From Symsagittifera roscoffensis (Eukaryota > Xenacoelomorpha > Acoela > Convolutidae): a stretch of DNA of 64,000 nt. Below, piece by piece: positions 36,230-48,033 of this stretch. Numbering within the stretch: the first letter of the stretch is position 1; every line of letters begins with the position of its first letter. Where the stretch lies: positions 9,680,027 through 9,744,026 of the forward strand of contig NC_087068.1 in NCBI RefSeq assembly GCF_963678635.1. Reading direction: 5' to 3'. A program made the translations under genes and the position numbers. The notes below the pieces were generated by a model, which was not told where the DNA came from, ran no database searches, and saw only the letters and a program-made list of their open reading frames with translations.

Positions 36230-38080
36230 CAAATCTGAAGCCGTACAATAGATGAGATGGATGATGTTTCAAGAGTATTTGTTATTTTTACATGGCCGAC
36301 GAGGTCTTTTAGTAACAATTAGACGAGACAGAGTAAAAAATTAGTAATAATGAGTAACAATTAGACGAGATAGAGCAGTTATTTGCCAGATGTAAATGTG
36401 CGAATGACAGTACCAACTAGCAAGTACAAAAAATATTTGGATTTACTTCAAAAACTTGATAGTTTTTTTTAAAAAATTCTGGGGTAGCAGCATTGTTTTG
36501 AAAAAAAAAGAGATGAATATAGCTTAAATAAAATCAAAGATCTTGTAAAAAATTAGGCTAGGAATGAATCTTGCATCGACTCTGATGGTAAATTAGCCAG
36601 AAAAACGTTTTTTGGCGACAAGGAGCTTTTCTAGGCACAGAAGAACCAACTTTTTGTAAATCACAGTTATAACTATTGACATTCGATTGCTGAACTAGGA
36701 AATTTCACAGTTTGTTATCTACGCTTGCTGATATTTGTATACGCTAGTAAAGATCATGTTCTTTGTAAGCAACCATCAAGACCGGTTTCCAACTTAATAC
36801 ATAATAAACATAACTTGTGAAATGGCGCTTTGAACAGAAAGAGTTCAAAGCTATCAGCTTTGTTTCAAGTTTCAAAAAACTTTACTATGATGCTACACGT
36901 GATGCCTTGCCAGTAATCTTTGAAAGACTGAAAACTTCCATAACCCAAAAATCCACAACTCAACTGAAAAAAAACCATAACCCAGTGAGTCGTCAGAATA
37001 CAACTCATTTATTTACTAACGAGATGAAGCGAAATTTTGGCTAGCGATGCAAAAAGATTAAGAACGGATGAACCGACAAACCATTTTCCTGGAAATTGGA
37101 AAGCATCATAACAGCTCAAAAAAATTCATACCAAAATTGAGAGGGCGGGAACACAAAAAACTTAAGAAAAAAATTGTTTACAAAATCCAATTGTGAAAAT
37201 GCTTAGCTGAATTTCAACCCGAAAAGACCTTTCGGGCATTTTTTTTCAGAGAATATTCTTGTCGCAGAAACATTAGGCAAAGTAAAGTCTGTCAAATGTT
37301 GGGGGAATCGAACAACCAAAAAAGCTGACCTAGAAAAAAATCTACAAAAAATTGTTGACAATTTTTTCAAAGATTAACTATAGTTCGCGTCAAAAAAACT
37401 CTAGGCCATTGTTTTGACTCCTTTAACTATAAAGCCTGAATATAGAAGCGAAGTTGCAATCTTTTTCATTTTTTGAACAAACCCCACAACGCTATATTAA
37501 GTAATTTCAGACCATTTGTATTTCACCAATTCTGTGACTTTTTCTAATTTTATTTGTTTATTTGTGGTTAAAAGGATTTAGTTTACATTTTATTGGCTTT
37601 GTCAATTTATATTATAATTTCTGCAAATTCTGATGGTCTGTAATTGATGTTCAAAAACAGCATTAACAAATAAGAACTTTCAGACAAAAACGGATGAAGT
37701 TCTAAAACAGCATGAACAAACAAGAAGATCAATAAACGAGCGTCAACTAAGTCAAATAACTTGATTCCCTCATTCAGCCGAAAACGAAACTGTAGTGGTA
37801 AAAAATTTCAAGCCATAAAAGGTTTAAAATCAGAATTTTCAAGTATCGTAACATAAGTTGACTAAGCCAATAAAACGTTACTAAGCCCCTTTAACTAAAA
37901 ATGAACAAATAAAATTATTTAAAACGGAGTAGGTAAATTACAAATTATAGTTAAAAAAAATGGTCATACTACTATAAAATGTTCTATTGATGGAGGATGA
38001 AATGCGAAATTTCAAAAACCGAAAACCCTTGTTGTTTCTACTGAAATAAGTGATTAGCCGCTATTTTAGGGACGATACCC
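36230..38080. other. Intergenic region upstream of DHDH, nothing identified
   Basis: No convincing gene, RNA gene or repeat unit. A short direct repeat, AACAATTAGACGAGA(C/T)AGAG, occurs at about 36,315 and 36,357. Confidence 0.45.
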
Positions 38081-38084
38081 ATTA

Positions 38085-38990
38085 CCAGTTCTTATATATG
38101 AACTCAACATGAAATTGGGCAGCCTAGTGGACTTTCTCTCAACATGTTTTTCTGATCGATCCCGTGACTGCGAACCAATTATACCGGGAAGGTTCCAATA
38201 ACCTGTTTTTTTCCGACTGAACTCTAACTCTCAGATTCCTCGGGGTAGTTTTCTAAGAAAAGTTTAAAAAATTCAAAAACGGTCACAAAAATAATCAATT
38301 TTAACTTTTTTGAGTATCATTATTTTTCGCTAAAAAATTGTGGTGCAATTTTATGCAGCAAAGAAGCTCACAACCTGTTTTTTTCCGATTGAACCATTAA
38401 TCTAAGAATTGGCAGGGTATGGTCAGAAAAATTTTTCCGATGGCCATTTTTTTCCGAAAAAAATTATGGGTATCTAATTACGCCCGAGAGGTTCATACAT
38501 CCCGTTTTTCCGATTGAAATCGAAATCTGAGGTTTGGGAGGGTCGTTTTTAACAAACGTTCAAAAAATCAAAATCGTGACTTTTACGAGGGCCATAACTT
38601 TTTGTGCAAACAAATGTGGATGTAGCAGTTCAAGCAGAGCAATTCAGAAAGACCGGTTCTTTAACCCTTGATTTATGGGAGTAGTTTTTGAGACAAGTCA
38701 AAACATTTCAAAACAATAGTAAAAAAAAATAAAAAGTTAGTTTTTACTTTCACAGGAAAATTTTAAAGTAAGAAAAAACTGCGCGTAGCCGTTTATGCAG
38801 AGGAGTTTCTCACAACCAGTTCTATACATTGAACCATTGATAAATCAAAACGCTTCAAAAATTGGTAAAAAACAAACATTTTACTTTTGTGAGGGCTAGA
38901 AATTTAAGAGTAAGACAATTTGAGCGTAGCCGCTTATGCAGGGCTTCCAAAAACACGTGCTCTCGATTGAACCTAAAATCTCAGATTTCC
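38085..38990. repeat. Degenerate tandem repeat, period roughly 150-190 bp
   Basis: About five diverged units share ACCTGTTTTTTTCCGATTGAAC, an ATCTCAGATT(T/C)CTC block, a GTAGTTTTTGAGA(A)AAG block, TTCAAAAA and a TTTACTTTTGTGAGGGC-type block in the same order. No coding potential. Confidence 0.6.
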
Positions 38991-38994
38991 TCCA

Positions 38995-40075
38995 CATTTT
39001 TGAGGCTGCAGAAAGTAGGGTAAGGTAGGAAGATGCAAGCAGACAGGAGAGTGGTCAGTCTTTCCTGTAGAACCACTTTTTGAAAATCAGCAAGGTAATT
39101 TGAGAAAAAAATCCAAAGCGTCTCAAAAAATGAAAAAACCAAATCCCGTACAGTTTCATAATACCTGTTTGCATCAAACAGGAACTGTTTGAATTTTACA
39201 TTAAATACACAAGCTTTGGAGAAAAAATGCTTGAAAGCGCACCAGATAATCGAAAATTTCATTCGAAAAAAAACAGAAAATCAGCCGACAGAAATTAGGA
39301 CAAAAACTACAAATCCCAAAAACACATTCAATTGAAAAATTAAAGATTTAGCTGAAAAGAACAAAGTTTTATTTAAATTTTCAAGAAATTGAGCAAATCA
39401 GCAGAACTGTGCATGTCAGTAGAATTTGTAGAAGTTAATAGCGGGAAAAAACTATATATCCCGATTACAAGTCACTTGCTCTCTCTTGTGAAATGAAACG
39501 GAACTCCTAAATGCAATCACGTTTATGAAGAAACTGCCTCTATATGATGATGAAGGGTAGCCGCAAACGTTATATAATTCAGCTAGGAAAATTCTCGTTT
39601 CTATGCGACCGAAACGAGTAATACTCGAACCCTATAACCTAAAGCGGTTTGATAGCCCATTTAATCAAAATTTCTCCAAAAGTGGAATTTATAGAAAATG
39701 CTTATTAGTTTTAAGTGAAAAAGTAGCTCACTTGAATTATATTAGAATTATAGGGAAAGCAATCAATCCAACCTTAACGAGACAGATAAAATAATAACTC
39801 TGAAAATCAAATTTCATATCCCGAAAATATTAAGTCTGCCAGTGCACCGGGTGTTCTGCCAACAGTGATAACTGCAACAAAAATCTCAGACATTACGAAA
39901 AATAACTATAAAAACTAAAAAGAAATTAATAGCTGTTGCTCATCAAACGAAGCAAAATGAGGCCAATTAGCCTAAACAATACAGGCAGAAGCCCGATAAG
40001 TCGAAAAAGTAAAACTGAAACAAATAAAATCTTAACAAATCGAGTTGGTCAAACTATCACCAACATAAAAAGCAA
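38995..40075. other. Intergenic region, nothing identified
   Basis: AT-rich; one copy of the GGGAAAAAACTATATATCCCGATTACAAG-type core at about 39,442. The 63-codon plus frame at 39,603-39,794 begins at a real ATG but has no recognisable motif. Confidence 0.4.
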
Positions 40076-40079
40076 ATCT

Positions 40080-40620
40080 CAACACAGAGGCGAAGCTCCG
40101 CTTTGAAAACACTTGCAAGAACACGACAAAAAGCTGCTCTCGAATTAGTAAAAAAAAAATGGGCTCTTTTTCCATTTTTACTAATTGGACCAAATTTTTT
40201 AGAGTAATTTTTCTGTTCACGTTGTCGTATTGTTATAAAATTTGGCATACCGACTAAGTGGGCTATGACAAACATATTTGCTCTTCATACTCAACGTGGT
40301 AAAGCTACTCGTTACACCATAAAATCGATGCTTCTGCGAGGTGGGGGGGGGGGGTAAGGAAAAAGAGCCAAAAAAATCGGCTACCTCTGAGATTCGCACC
40401 TGCGACCTAGAGATTAAGAGTCTCACGCACTTACACTCAGCCACGAAACTTACTAGGAACCAAACACTAGCCACGAATAAAGCAGAGAACAGATGCTATG
40501 CAATTTCCGATGCTACAGTGAAATTTCCAAATAAGTGAACTTTTAATGAACACTTTCATTTGCGAGTTAGTTTAGAAAAAAAAGAAGATTCGTAATAATA
40601 CACTAAGCTGATCGCAAGTG
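40080..40620 (-). repeat. tRNA-like SINE family S1, copy 3, split by an insertion
   Basis: Left part CACAGAGGCGAAGCTCCGC at 40,082 runs to CTCGAATTAGT at about 40,148; after an insertion it resumes at TCGGCTACCTCTGAG (about 40,378). The minus-strand TGGCTGAGTGTAAGTGCGTGAGAC (about 40,443-40,420) is the A-box region. The intact copy at 21,585 gives the empty-site sequence. Confidence 0.7.
40158..40372. mobile_element. FB2 foldback (MITE-like) nested in the SINE
   Basis: Inverted ends GGGCTCTTTTTCC and GGAAAAAGAGCC bracket about 215 bp that match 15,900-16,085 (for example TTTGGCATACCGACTAAGTGGGC, CATATTTGCTC). It ends in a poly-G run. It interrupts the S1 element between AATTAGTAAA and TCGGCTACCTC, flanked by A-runs that may be its target duplication. 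Confidence 0.75.
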
Positions 40621-40727
40621 TACATAGAACGGGAATTATAATGCAGATATTCTCCAAACTTGTCTGTTCGTTGACGAAAGTACAGATTTGGAGCTGACCA
40701 CCAGTTCAAGTCATCCTGCGAAAAAAA

Positions 40728-40950
40728 ATTGCTCTTTTCCACTTTCTCGCCATATTTCGAGTTTTCTTTTTTTCAATTGTCTTACGTGGTATTATGACTG
40801 AATGCGTGATGTTATGATTTAAGATATGAAGAACAAATATGTTCAAAAAAGATAGTTTGTTCACCATGCAAAATTTCCACATTATGACTACGTAAAATTA
40901 GTTTTTCAAAATTGAAATTCAACATGCGGGGGAAAGTGGAAAAAAGCCAA
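40728..40950. repeat. FB2 foldback element, another copy
   Basis: TTGCTCTTTTCCACTTTC at the left is mirrored by GGGGGAAAGTGGAAAAAAGCC at the right. Inside are GAATGCGTGATGTTA, GATATGAAGAACAAAT and AGTTTGTTCACCATGC, as in the 15.3-kb cluster. Confidence 0.7.
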
Positions 40951-41585
40951 TAAAAACTATTCATGGGAAAAAACCAAGTACACGGTTGCAAGTGTATCAA
41001 CTGTTTGCAGAAAAATTATCAAATGCATTATTTCGGCGATGTGTTGCAAAAAAATGCAATGTAATAAAACGTTTCAGAAAGGAAAATCTAACAAACCATG
41101 AGAATTTTTGGAACGACATTTTTAAATATTAGAGATAGCGTTTCAAATATGATAAGCAGTTCCAAAAGAGCCTCTCTTATGGATAACTTTCGGTAAAATT
41201 TACCACCTACCTTGATCAGAGTGCTGAGCAAGAATTGCAGTTGAGGTCTTTGCAGTTGCCTTACAATCTTGGTACTTACACTGTACCAAACAAACATTGG
41301 CTTATGATCTAACTATGATAATGATAAGATATGACTCTGTGCTATTATGAGAGAAACCGCCACCAAAACAAAAAGTAAATTCATGAAAGGAAAAAATTCA
41401 GCTAAAATTTACAATTACGATCAACTTGAGTGAGCTACTGCAGAATTACACTTTGAGTAGAACAGTTCATTCAACAACCGGGATTCTATTGTCTCCAAGA
41501 TTCGAATAAATCATATTGCAAACTTCGGAACGTGTTAATAGCTTTTTTGGAAGTTTCGGAACGGTCTCGTTACTTCTATCGATGT

Positions 41586-42512
41586 TCATTTTTGCGGGTG
41601 AACTTTCCTCTTTTTCTTGGCCACACCTCCCGATTGCATTGCAGGAGTGCCGCCACTACTGTTCCCGTTATTACTCTGTGCATTTGTGATATTCCTCGGA
41701 CTCGTCGCATCGCCACCCCCTCCCCCAGACGTTCTACTCTTAGGTGGGGCAGTTGGAGGCGAGGTAGCTGACGACAAAGGGGGAGGGGCTGATGCAGATG
41801 CTGAAGATGAGGCTGAGTTGCTGTTGTTGTGTTGGTTAGGGTGGGGTGGACCGGTTGGCTGAGGGGGTTGTTTTTCAACGGCCGCAGCTGAAGTAACACT
41901 GCTTTTCGAGAAGAGACGTTCCGACTCCTGAATAAAAAACGATTCGGTAAACATCACAGGCTCGAACTATCATTTAATTTAATTTAAAAATTAACAATTC
42001 CAGAAATTCAGATTCGGGACCACCAAGTTTTATGCGCCTTAGTTGTTCTAGAAAAAAAAATTAGTTCTCAGCCTTTGGCACAACAGCTGTTCCTAGTTTA
42101 CACTTGTTTTTGGGATCTTTTTCCTTTGTAGCCTATAAGGGCCCCAATTAGCTCATATCGCATTTTTTATGATAATCAGAGCTGCTGGAGGAAAAGAAAA
42201 ACAGCCGTTGCCAATTGTGGCGACGTCGTCGACACATACCTTGAACTTCTTTAGCTTCTTCTCTGGTTTGTTGCTATTTGCACTTTTGTGAGACAGATAT
42301 CTGTCCCAGCCTCTGATGATGTTCCCATACAAATGAGTGTCTTCTAAGTAGCTGCCCTCAAACGCGTAGATCTGTCTCTCTAAAGAGGCCAGATTGTCCG
42401 CCAACTCCTGCTTCCTCCGAAGTAGTTCCACTAGTTCTGCTCTCGTATCTGTGAGTTTACTAGCTGCAGAAGAACCTCCAGCTGAAGAACTGCTGGTTGA
42501 TTGCGACGACAT
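41586..42512 (-). CDS. MEAF6: MEAF6 (Eaf6 homologue), histone acetyltransferase complex subunit, 204 aa
   Basis: Two exons: 42512-42240 (ATG, 91 codons) and 41927-41586 (stop TGA), with a 312-bp phase-0 intron (donor GTATGTG, acceptor TTATTCAG). Exon 1 has a Ser-rich N-terminus, then the diagnostic Eaf6 core: [35 protein letters not shown] and [14 protein letters not shown]. Exon 2 opens with [16 protein letters not shown], nearly identical to vertebrate MEAF6. The protein joins NuA4/TIP60 and MOZ/MORF/HBO1 acetyltransferase complexes in the nucleus through its helical core. The rest of exon 2 is low complexity (Pro, Ser, Asn, Gly runs) and ends [11 protein letters not shown], a textbook monopartite nuclear localisation signal. 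The vertebrate basic tail is longer and different, so this C-terminus is lineage-specific or further 3' exons exist. Confidence 0.95.
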
Positions 42513-42849
42513 TTATAATTGTTTATTCTTCACTGACTCTGAAAATTGTCACAATATTACAAACTGACGCACAGGGTCAGAAAAAATCAAGAGACTTTTT
42601 AGTTTCTGAATTTAAGAGATGATCCAAACGGTTACGGGTTATTTTATTTTGGACGAAATGATGTAGAATTGGTTGTTTGTATCGTTCAAATCTTAAAAGA
42701 ATTAGTCTCAGTTACTGATTATAGCCGAACTACTGCTAAGGTTATTGGCAAAACAAAAGATTAATTACGTCTAATTACAACAAGCAAGGAATGTTTAGAG
42801 TAAAAACACAACACAGTATAAAATGCCTATACAATAATAAGCAAAAAAA

Positions 42850-44200
42850 GTTACGGTCCTTCATCAAATTGCGTCCCCGTTGCTCAATCAGCAACCACGT
42901 TCTATATTCGTTCAATACAACTGGAAAATGATTTCCAACACCGATATTACTTCCACTAGTCAGTCGCACATGCAAGCCAACATCTCCACCGAGGGCCGCC
43001 TCGAATGGGCTGAGTTGGCTCAGCATTTTGCAGGAGGGGCAATGTTACCATCATACAGAACAACTGCCCCGTAAAATTTGCAGGGAGACGGAATGTAACT
43101 GAGCCTTACGGAGGAACGTTGCTTTTTGGACCCTATTCAAAATTGGAGAACCTCCCTCCCGTCAGACTCAGTCTCATGATAGTCGACAATAGACAAATAG
43201 ACTCCATGATTGAAGGCGGTCGAATTATGCGTAATATGAAAGGGCTAATGGTTGGTGCGTACTATTAGCATTGATTAGTCAATATGATAAGTAGAAAAAT
43301 AAACAAACAGCCAAGATCAAAATCGTTCAAATCTGAAAAGAATAACTCCTCCTACCAATGGCAGAAACCTAAAAAGAAGAAAAAACGGCAGACGACCCCC
43401 AAACTTGAACTAAGAATGCGAAATTTATGAAATTCACAGAACCGATACAGGTCCTGGGGATCCTCAAGCCCAGTGATAACAGTTCCCGAAAGCGCAAATC
43501 GCCCTATTAGAATTCAGTAACTAGCGGTTGAAATGCGACCAAAATTTAGTCTGCTGCAATCCAAGTTGAGGGAGGCTAAGTTTAGAACACCAGACCCCTT
43601 TTTCCGGTTTTATGGGCAAAAAAAATTTCCCACCCTCAAACTCCTGAAAATAATTTTCGACCCTAAAAAACCTAGGGAGCCAAAACTTTAGGATATGATA
43701 GATAGTGGCAAGATACACTATGGATAACCATTTGAGACCAATTCGACGCTTAGGCAGGAAGCTAGCGAAAACAAATACCTGGATCGAGCATAGGCATTTT
43801 ACGCAAAATATTGAGCGGGGGAAAATCAATCAATTATACAGTGGCAATTGATAGTAGAAACAATCGAAAAAAGAGCCCTTGTGGACAAAACCAATGCGGC
43901 GACTCCTTCCGGTTTTTAAAGCCATTTGATTATCGGAAAAAGTGATTATTGACCTTAAGAAAGGGATAAAGCGGGAAGTGTTAATCTGAAATGGATTAAA
44001 ATTATGGTCAGCATCCCCTCGGAACCCTTAGCCATCCTCCTGGACAATGACTTCATGTGACCCATAATTGACCTATGGCCGTTTAAGCCCCAAAATTATT
44101 AAAGTACTAAGTTAACAAGGGAAGATAGCATAATCCCAAGCATTAACCATTCGGAACGGGATAGGATCACCAGACTGATTTTTGAGGAAATTTATCCATA
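42850..44200 (+). pseudogene. Unidentified intronless coding-like remnant (element or virus-derived?)
   Basis: Base composition here is visibly less AT-rich than in the surroundings, and plus-strand frames look protein-like. A frame from about 42,880 runs to a stop at 43,072; an overlapping frame then stays open to about 43,268 (ending KGLMVGAYY), as if one frameshift separated them. A new ATG at about 43,283 opens a basic frame with QKPKKKKKRQTTPK and stops near 43,428. Short open pieces continue to about 44,200. I recognise no domain. Its compact, overlapping-frame layout suggests an integrated RNA-virus or retroelement fragment, but this is only inference. Confidence 0.3.
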
Positions 44201-44499
44201 TATGAATGATTAGAAGATGAAAAAACCGTCTCTTGATTATAGCTTTGAGTTAGTGGATTGAATTAGAGTGAAGCTGAACAAGCATTGAGTCAAACATAGC
44301 TTGATTGTGTGGCTTATAACATTAATTTCACTAGAAGAAAGAAAAAGTCCCAAGGATAACTTCATTAGTGAAAATAGTATGTCAAATTTACATTGCAGAG
44401 GCAATGCATAAATTAATCGCGCACCCCTATACTTGATCTAAATCATGAATTTCATTCTGGCCACGCTATAGACCCTTCCGCAATTGTTGTTCCTACTTT

Positions 44500-44885
44500 C
44501 GAAGAAAACGGAATATTTATACTCAGTGTGGTTTTTTTATTCGGTCAATTTTCGTCGATCGAAATAAAAGTTTTTGACAAAAAATGTTTATACCCCATTG
44601 AAGATATCGAATTCCTTAATTCAAACTTAAAAAATATTTTACCTCCGATTATTTTTTTGTAAAGTTCTGGGGGTTTGAAAATTGCCAAACTGACCATGTT
44701 CTGGACTAAATTATGCGCGCTTTGAAGAATTTATTCATATTGCTGAGAAGGTAACGCGAATTATTGTTCGGACTTTCGAAACGAAAGTAAAGGAACATTT
44801 ATGCTGGGGTGGTTTTTTTTCTTCAGACAAATTTCGACTTTTTAACTAGCTATTTATGACGGAGTTTTTTTATACCATTCAAAAG
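44500..44885. repeat. Outlying copies of the TTTCGAAACGAAAG repeat
   Basis: GACTTTCGAAACGAAAGTAAAGGAAC at about 44,770 and a second, more diverged stretch at about 44,490-44,560 resemble the repeat at 45,515 inside the duplicated unit (TTTCGACTTTCCTAACGAAAG). They show that the family was already present beside the duplication. Confidence 0.55.
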
Positions 44886-45253
44886 GTATTGTTATCATGA
44901 GCTTGAATTTGAAAAGATATTTGACCTTTGATCCTTTTTCGTAGAGTTATGGGCATTTAAAGATTGGCATTTTAGCCAAACTAGGACAATTAACAAGTGA
45001 TATATTTCGCGCTATTAACGTGTAAGCGGAGATTTAATCCGTCTTAGAAATCGTTCCAAATTGGTTGAAAGAAGCCTATTTGCCAAAATTTATTTGTTAC
45101 AAGGAGCGAAAACTATCCTTTTGTACTTTATATGGCGTGTGGGGGGATCATTTTCATAAAAAAATTCTAATATTAGAGAGAAAAAATTTCCATTTTTTTT
45201 ATTTATCTATTTAATTTTTTTTAGGTTATTACTGCTCCATAAACCTCAAAAGG

Positions 45254-45294
45254 CAGTCGGAACATTGACGGCTTCGGCCTGATACGAGCAGTCT
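45254..45294 (+). repeat. 40-bp hairpin repeat, member a
   Basis: CAGTCGGAACATTGACGGCTTCGGCCTGATACGAGCAGTC-type motif, carrying GGC-TTCG-GCC. Members b (45,467-45,509), c (45,983-46,022) and the unit-2 copies (52,304; 52,517; 53,041) follow the same pattern. In member b the hairpin is CAGGGC-TTT-GCCCTG. Confidence 0.85.
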
Positions 45295-45466
45295 TGTTTG
45301 TATGCGTTGCGAATTATCTCGCACAACAAAATCGTTTCAAAGTGAATCGAGGCTAGCTAATTGGTCGTTTTAACTTCGTACGACTCAAAATTTTACACTT
45401 TGATTTGGCCCAAATTAAATCTTAGTATTTTCTTTTCCCAAAAAATTTTCAATATGAGTTAAGGGA

Positions 45467-45509
45467 CAGTCGGAACATTCAGGGCTTTGCCCTGATATAC
45501 GAGCAGTCT
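45467..45509 (+). repeat. 40-bp hairpin repeat, member b
   Basis: Six-bp perfect stem CAGGGC/GCCCTG with TTT loop, followed by ATATACGAGCAGTCTTG and the near-palindrome CTTTCCTAACGAAAG. Confidence 0.85.
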
Positions 45510-45982
45510 TGTTTCGACTTTCCTAACGAAAGTAACGGAATTTTTGTGCTCGGGTGGGTATTATTTATTCAGACAAATTTCGACTTTTTAACTAGCCGTT
45601 TTTGACAAAATTTTTTTTCAAGCATTCGAAAAGTATTGTTGTCTTGAGCTTAACTTGAAAAGATCTTTTACCTGTGATCAATTTTCACAAAGTTATGGGG
45701 GCTTAAAGATTGCCATTTTGGGATAATTAACGCGAGCTGTATTTCGCGCTATTAACGCGTAAGCGGAGATTTAATCCGTCTTAGAAATTGTTCCAATTGG
45801 TTAAAGGAAGCTCATTTGCCAATTTGATTTGTTAATGTGAGAGAAATCTGTCACTTTGTACTTTATATGGCGTGCGGGTAGATGATTTTCACAAAAATCT
45901 CAATTTTCAAAATAAATTTTCATTTTATTTTTATTACATTTTATTTGTTTCATGTTATTACTATTCAATAGACCTTAAACGG

Positions 45983-46022
45983 CAGTCGGAAAATTCAGAG
46001 CTTCGCCCTGATACGAGCAGTC
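45983..46022 (+). repeat. 40-bp hairpin repeat, member c
   Basis: GGAAAATTCAGAGCTTCGCCCTGATACGAGCAGTC-type copy with one mismatch in the stem. Confidence 0.8.
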
Positions 46023-46603
46023 TGTTGGATATTTATTTGAACTCAATTAGCCCCATCGAAATTGTTGCGACCGTCAGTGACAGAACACTGTCGACAGGGC
46101 ACAAAAGCGGGCAAACAGTATAATCCAAAAGTAACTTGCCAGAAAATTCACCCTTTCCTCATTGGGAGTAGTATTGAGCCAAGGAAGTCCCGCTGAACTC
46201 AGTACAAAAGGGATTTTATCTGCGGCGTAACTAAGCATGAGAAAAAACGTAGATAACCCTAATAATAACAGCTGTTAACAACTTAAAAACGCACCAATCA
46301 CTCGGGGGAAGACGTCAAAATTTATGAGATATTACAGATTAAACTAAACTTCAAGCTGTCGTAAACCTCAAGAAACTCGTTGAACATTCACCAGATTAAC
46401 CCGTTATAGCAAACTAGTACAATTTTTTTGGTCACTTTTATCAACTTTTGTCCGACCAACCTTGCTAACAATTTCGTTTGTCGTATTTCTGAAATAAAAA
46501 ATCAATCGTCGCTAGCTCTCTATAAAACATAATTAATTATAAATCTATTTTTTTAAAGAAAGTTTTAAACGTGAATTACTTTTATAAACAGCAATTAACC
46601 TAA

Positions 46604-48033
46604 TCATTCTATTTTCCAAAAACATTGCACAAAATTCTCAAGCTCATTTAAATCGCTGTAACCATACTTTTTGTACTCCGATATGCAAAACATTTCAAAC
46701 GCTGTCCAATCCTTCTCATGAACAATTGCTTTCAAATCTGATACCATTCTCATCAGAACAATCAGTGACACCTGGTTCAAAGATGGTTCCACGAATACAT
46801 TTTCTGCGGTCAATTGGAATGTTTTAACTAACTTCACAATTTCGGTCCAAATTTTTCTGTTCACACCGAATCGACTGTTCACTTCGTTGAAACTTTTGTT
46901 CACACCTTTCAAAAGAAGTTCACGCCTCTCTTTATTCTGATCTTTATTGTCCAAATTAGGGATGGAGACAATATGATGATCATTGCCTGGATTATTTTCT
47001 GATGAATTTATTAGTTGCTGTAATGCCATGTCTTGTGATTTCGAGTAAAATTGAGCAACTTTGAAACAAACGTCTTCACTCTGTAGACATTGATCCAAAT
47101 TTCCACCTGTAAAAAAAATACTCTTCAATATTATTGAAATATCAGAACTTGATTTTACATCTTTAAATCGATTAGATTCCGTGAAGAAGTTTTAATTCAA
47201 AAAGTTGTTTCGAAAGATAGTATAAATGTTGCATCTTCTGAACTCTTTCAATTTCGAAGTATTTAATATAATTAACCTGTGGTCAAACTGATAGAAGCAG
47301 GCGCCTTCCACGACAAAATCTGATTGCACAATTTGCAATATCCCAAACTTCTCCTCTCAATTTTGGCTTCAACTTCATCTTCCTCTACATGCAGCTCAGT
47401 CTCAACTTTCTGGTCGACCAGTTCTGGCTTAAATTGTACCTAAAAACTGCTTTTTAAAAAACAGACATGGTTTCTAATTGATATTTAAGCCGACAAACAC
47501 AATTCATTGTGATACGTTAACGGGCTGTAGAGCTACAGAATTATTGAAAAATCAATTGATATTTGAAGGCCACAAATAATATTTGCAGAACTTTTTGGAG
47601 CATTACTGTAATTCTTTCAAAACCTAATAATCCAACCTTTCTAGTTTTCTTCCTCGATTCCTGGTTTTTAACTAAAACTTCCCCATCTTCTTCATGCAAC
47701 TCTTCAAGGCCGTATTCGGTCACAGTATATGTTGAACTCTCATTGACATCGCTATTCTTTTCATTTGATGGTCCAGTTCTCTGAAAACGCTCTTCGTTCA
47801 AACCCATCTCTCTCATCTCATAAAGTAACTCGTTCATAATGATTTCATCACCTGGTTTTCCTTTCGCACTCTTGGGATATAATTGTATTTGAGACGTTGA
47901 TTCTCTAAAAGGGACTCCATCTTCCGTTGTTTTTGACCACACAGGCGCTGCTGAGATCTGATTGGCTAAGAATGAAGAAGCTGCGAAACACCAGTCGCTG
48001 CAAAACTTCCGTCGGTTTGTTAGATCGTATACC
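46604..48033 (-). CDS. RPAP2, duplicated 3' half (exons 2'-4'), intact reading frame
   Basis: Exons 48033-47637, 47439-47277 and 47106-46604 are the same lengths as, or one codon shorter than, the proximal set at 53.6-55.2 kb and have the same phases. No stop or frameshift is present, and all donor and acceptor dinucleotides are kept. It lacks exon 1, so it has no start codon or first half of the Rtr1 zinc site (C59/C64). It starts VYDLTNRRKFCSDWC, keeping the second Cys pair. Only a few residues differ from the proximal set (for example TNRR/TNGR, REST/RESA, PELV/PEVV, VEAK/VAAK, QILS/QIMS, GGNLD/GGNFLD). It could serve as an alternative 3' cassette if exon 1 splices past the proximal copy, or be an unexpressed duplicate. 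No promoter or alternative first exon was found. Confidence 0.8.

Noticed and set aside
41213-41284. Exon-like segment on the minus strand (acceptor TTTGGTACAG, then CKYQDCKATAKTS, donor CAAG|GTAGGT)
   Set aside because: No in-phase donor was found in MEAF6 exon 2 to join it, and splicing from the only GTGTGG site gives an immediate stop. No family match.
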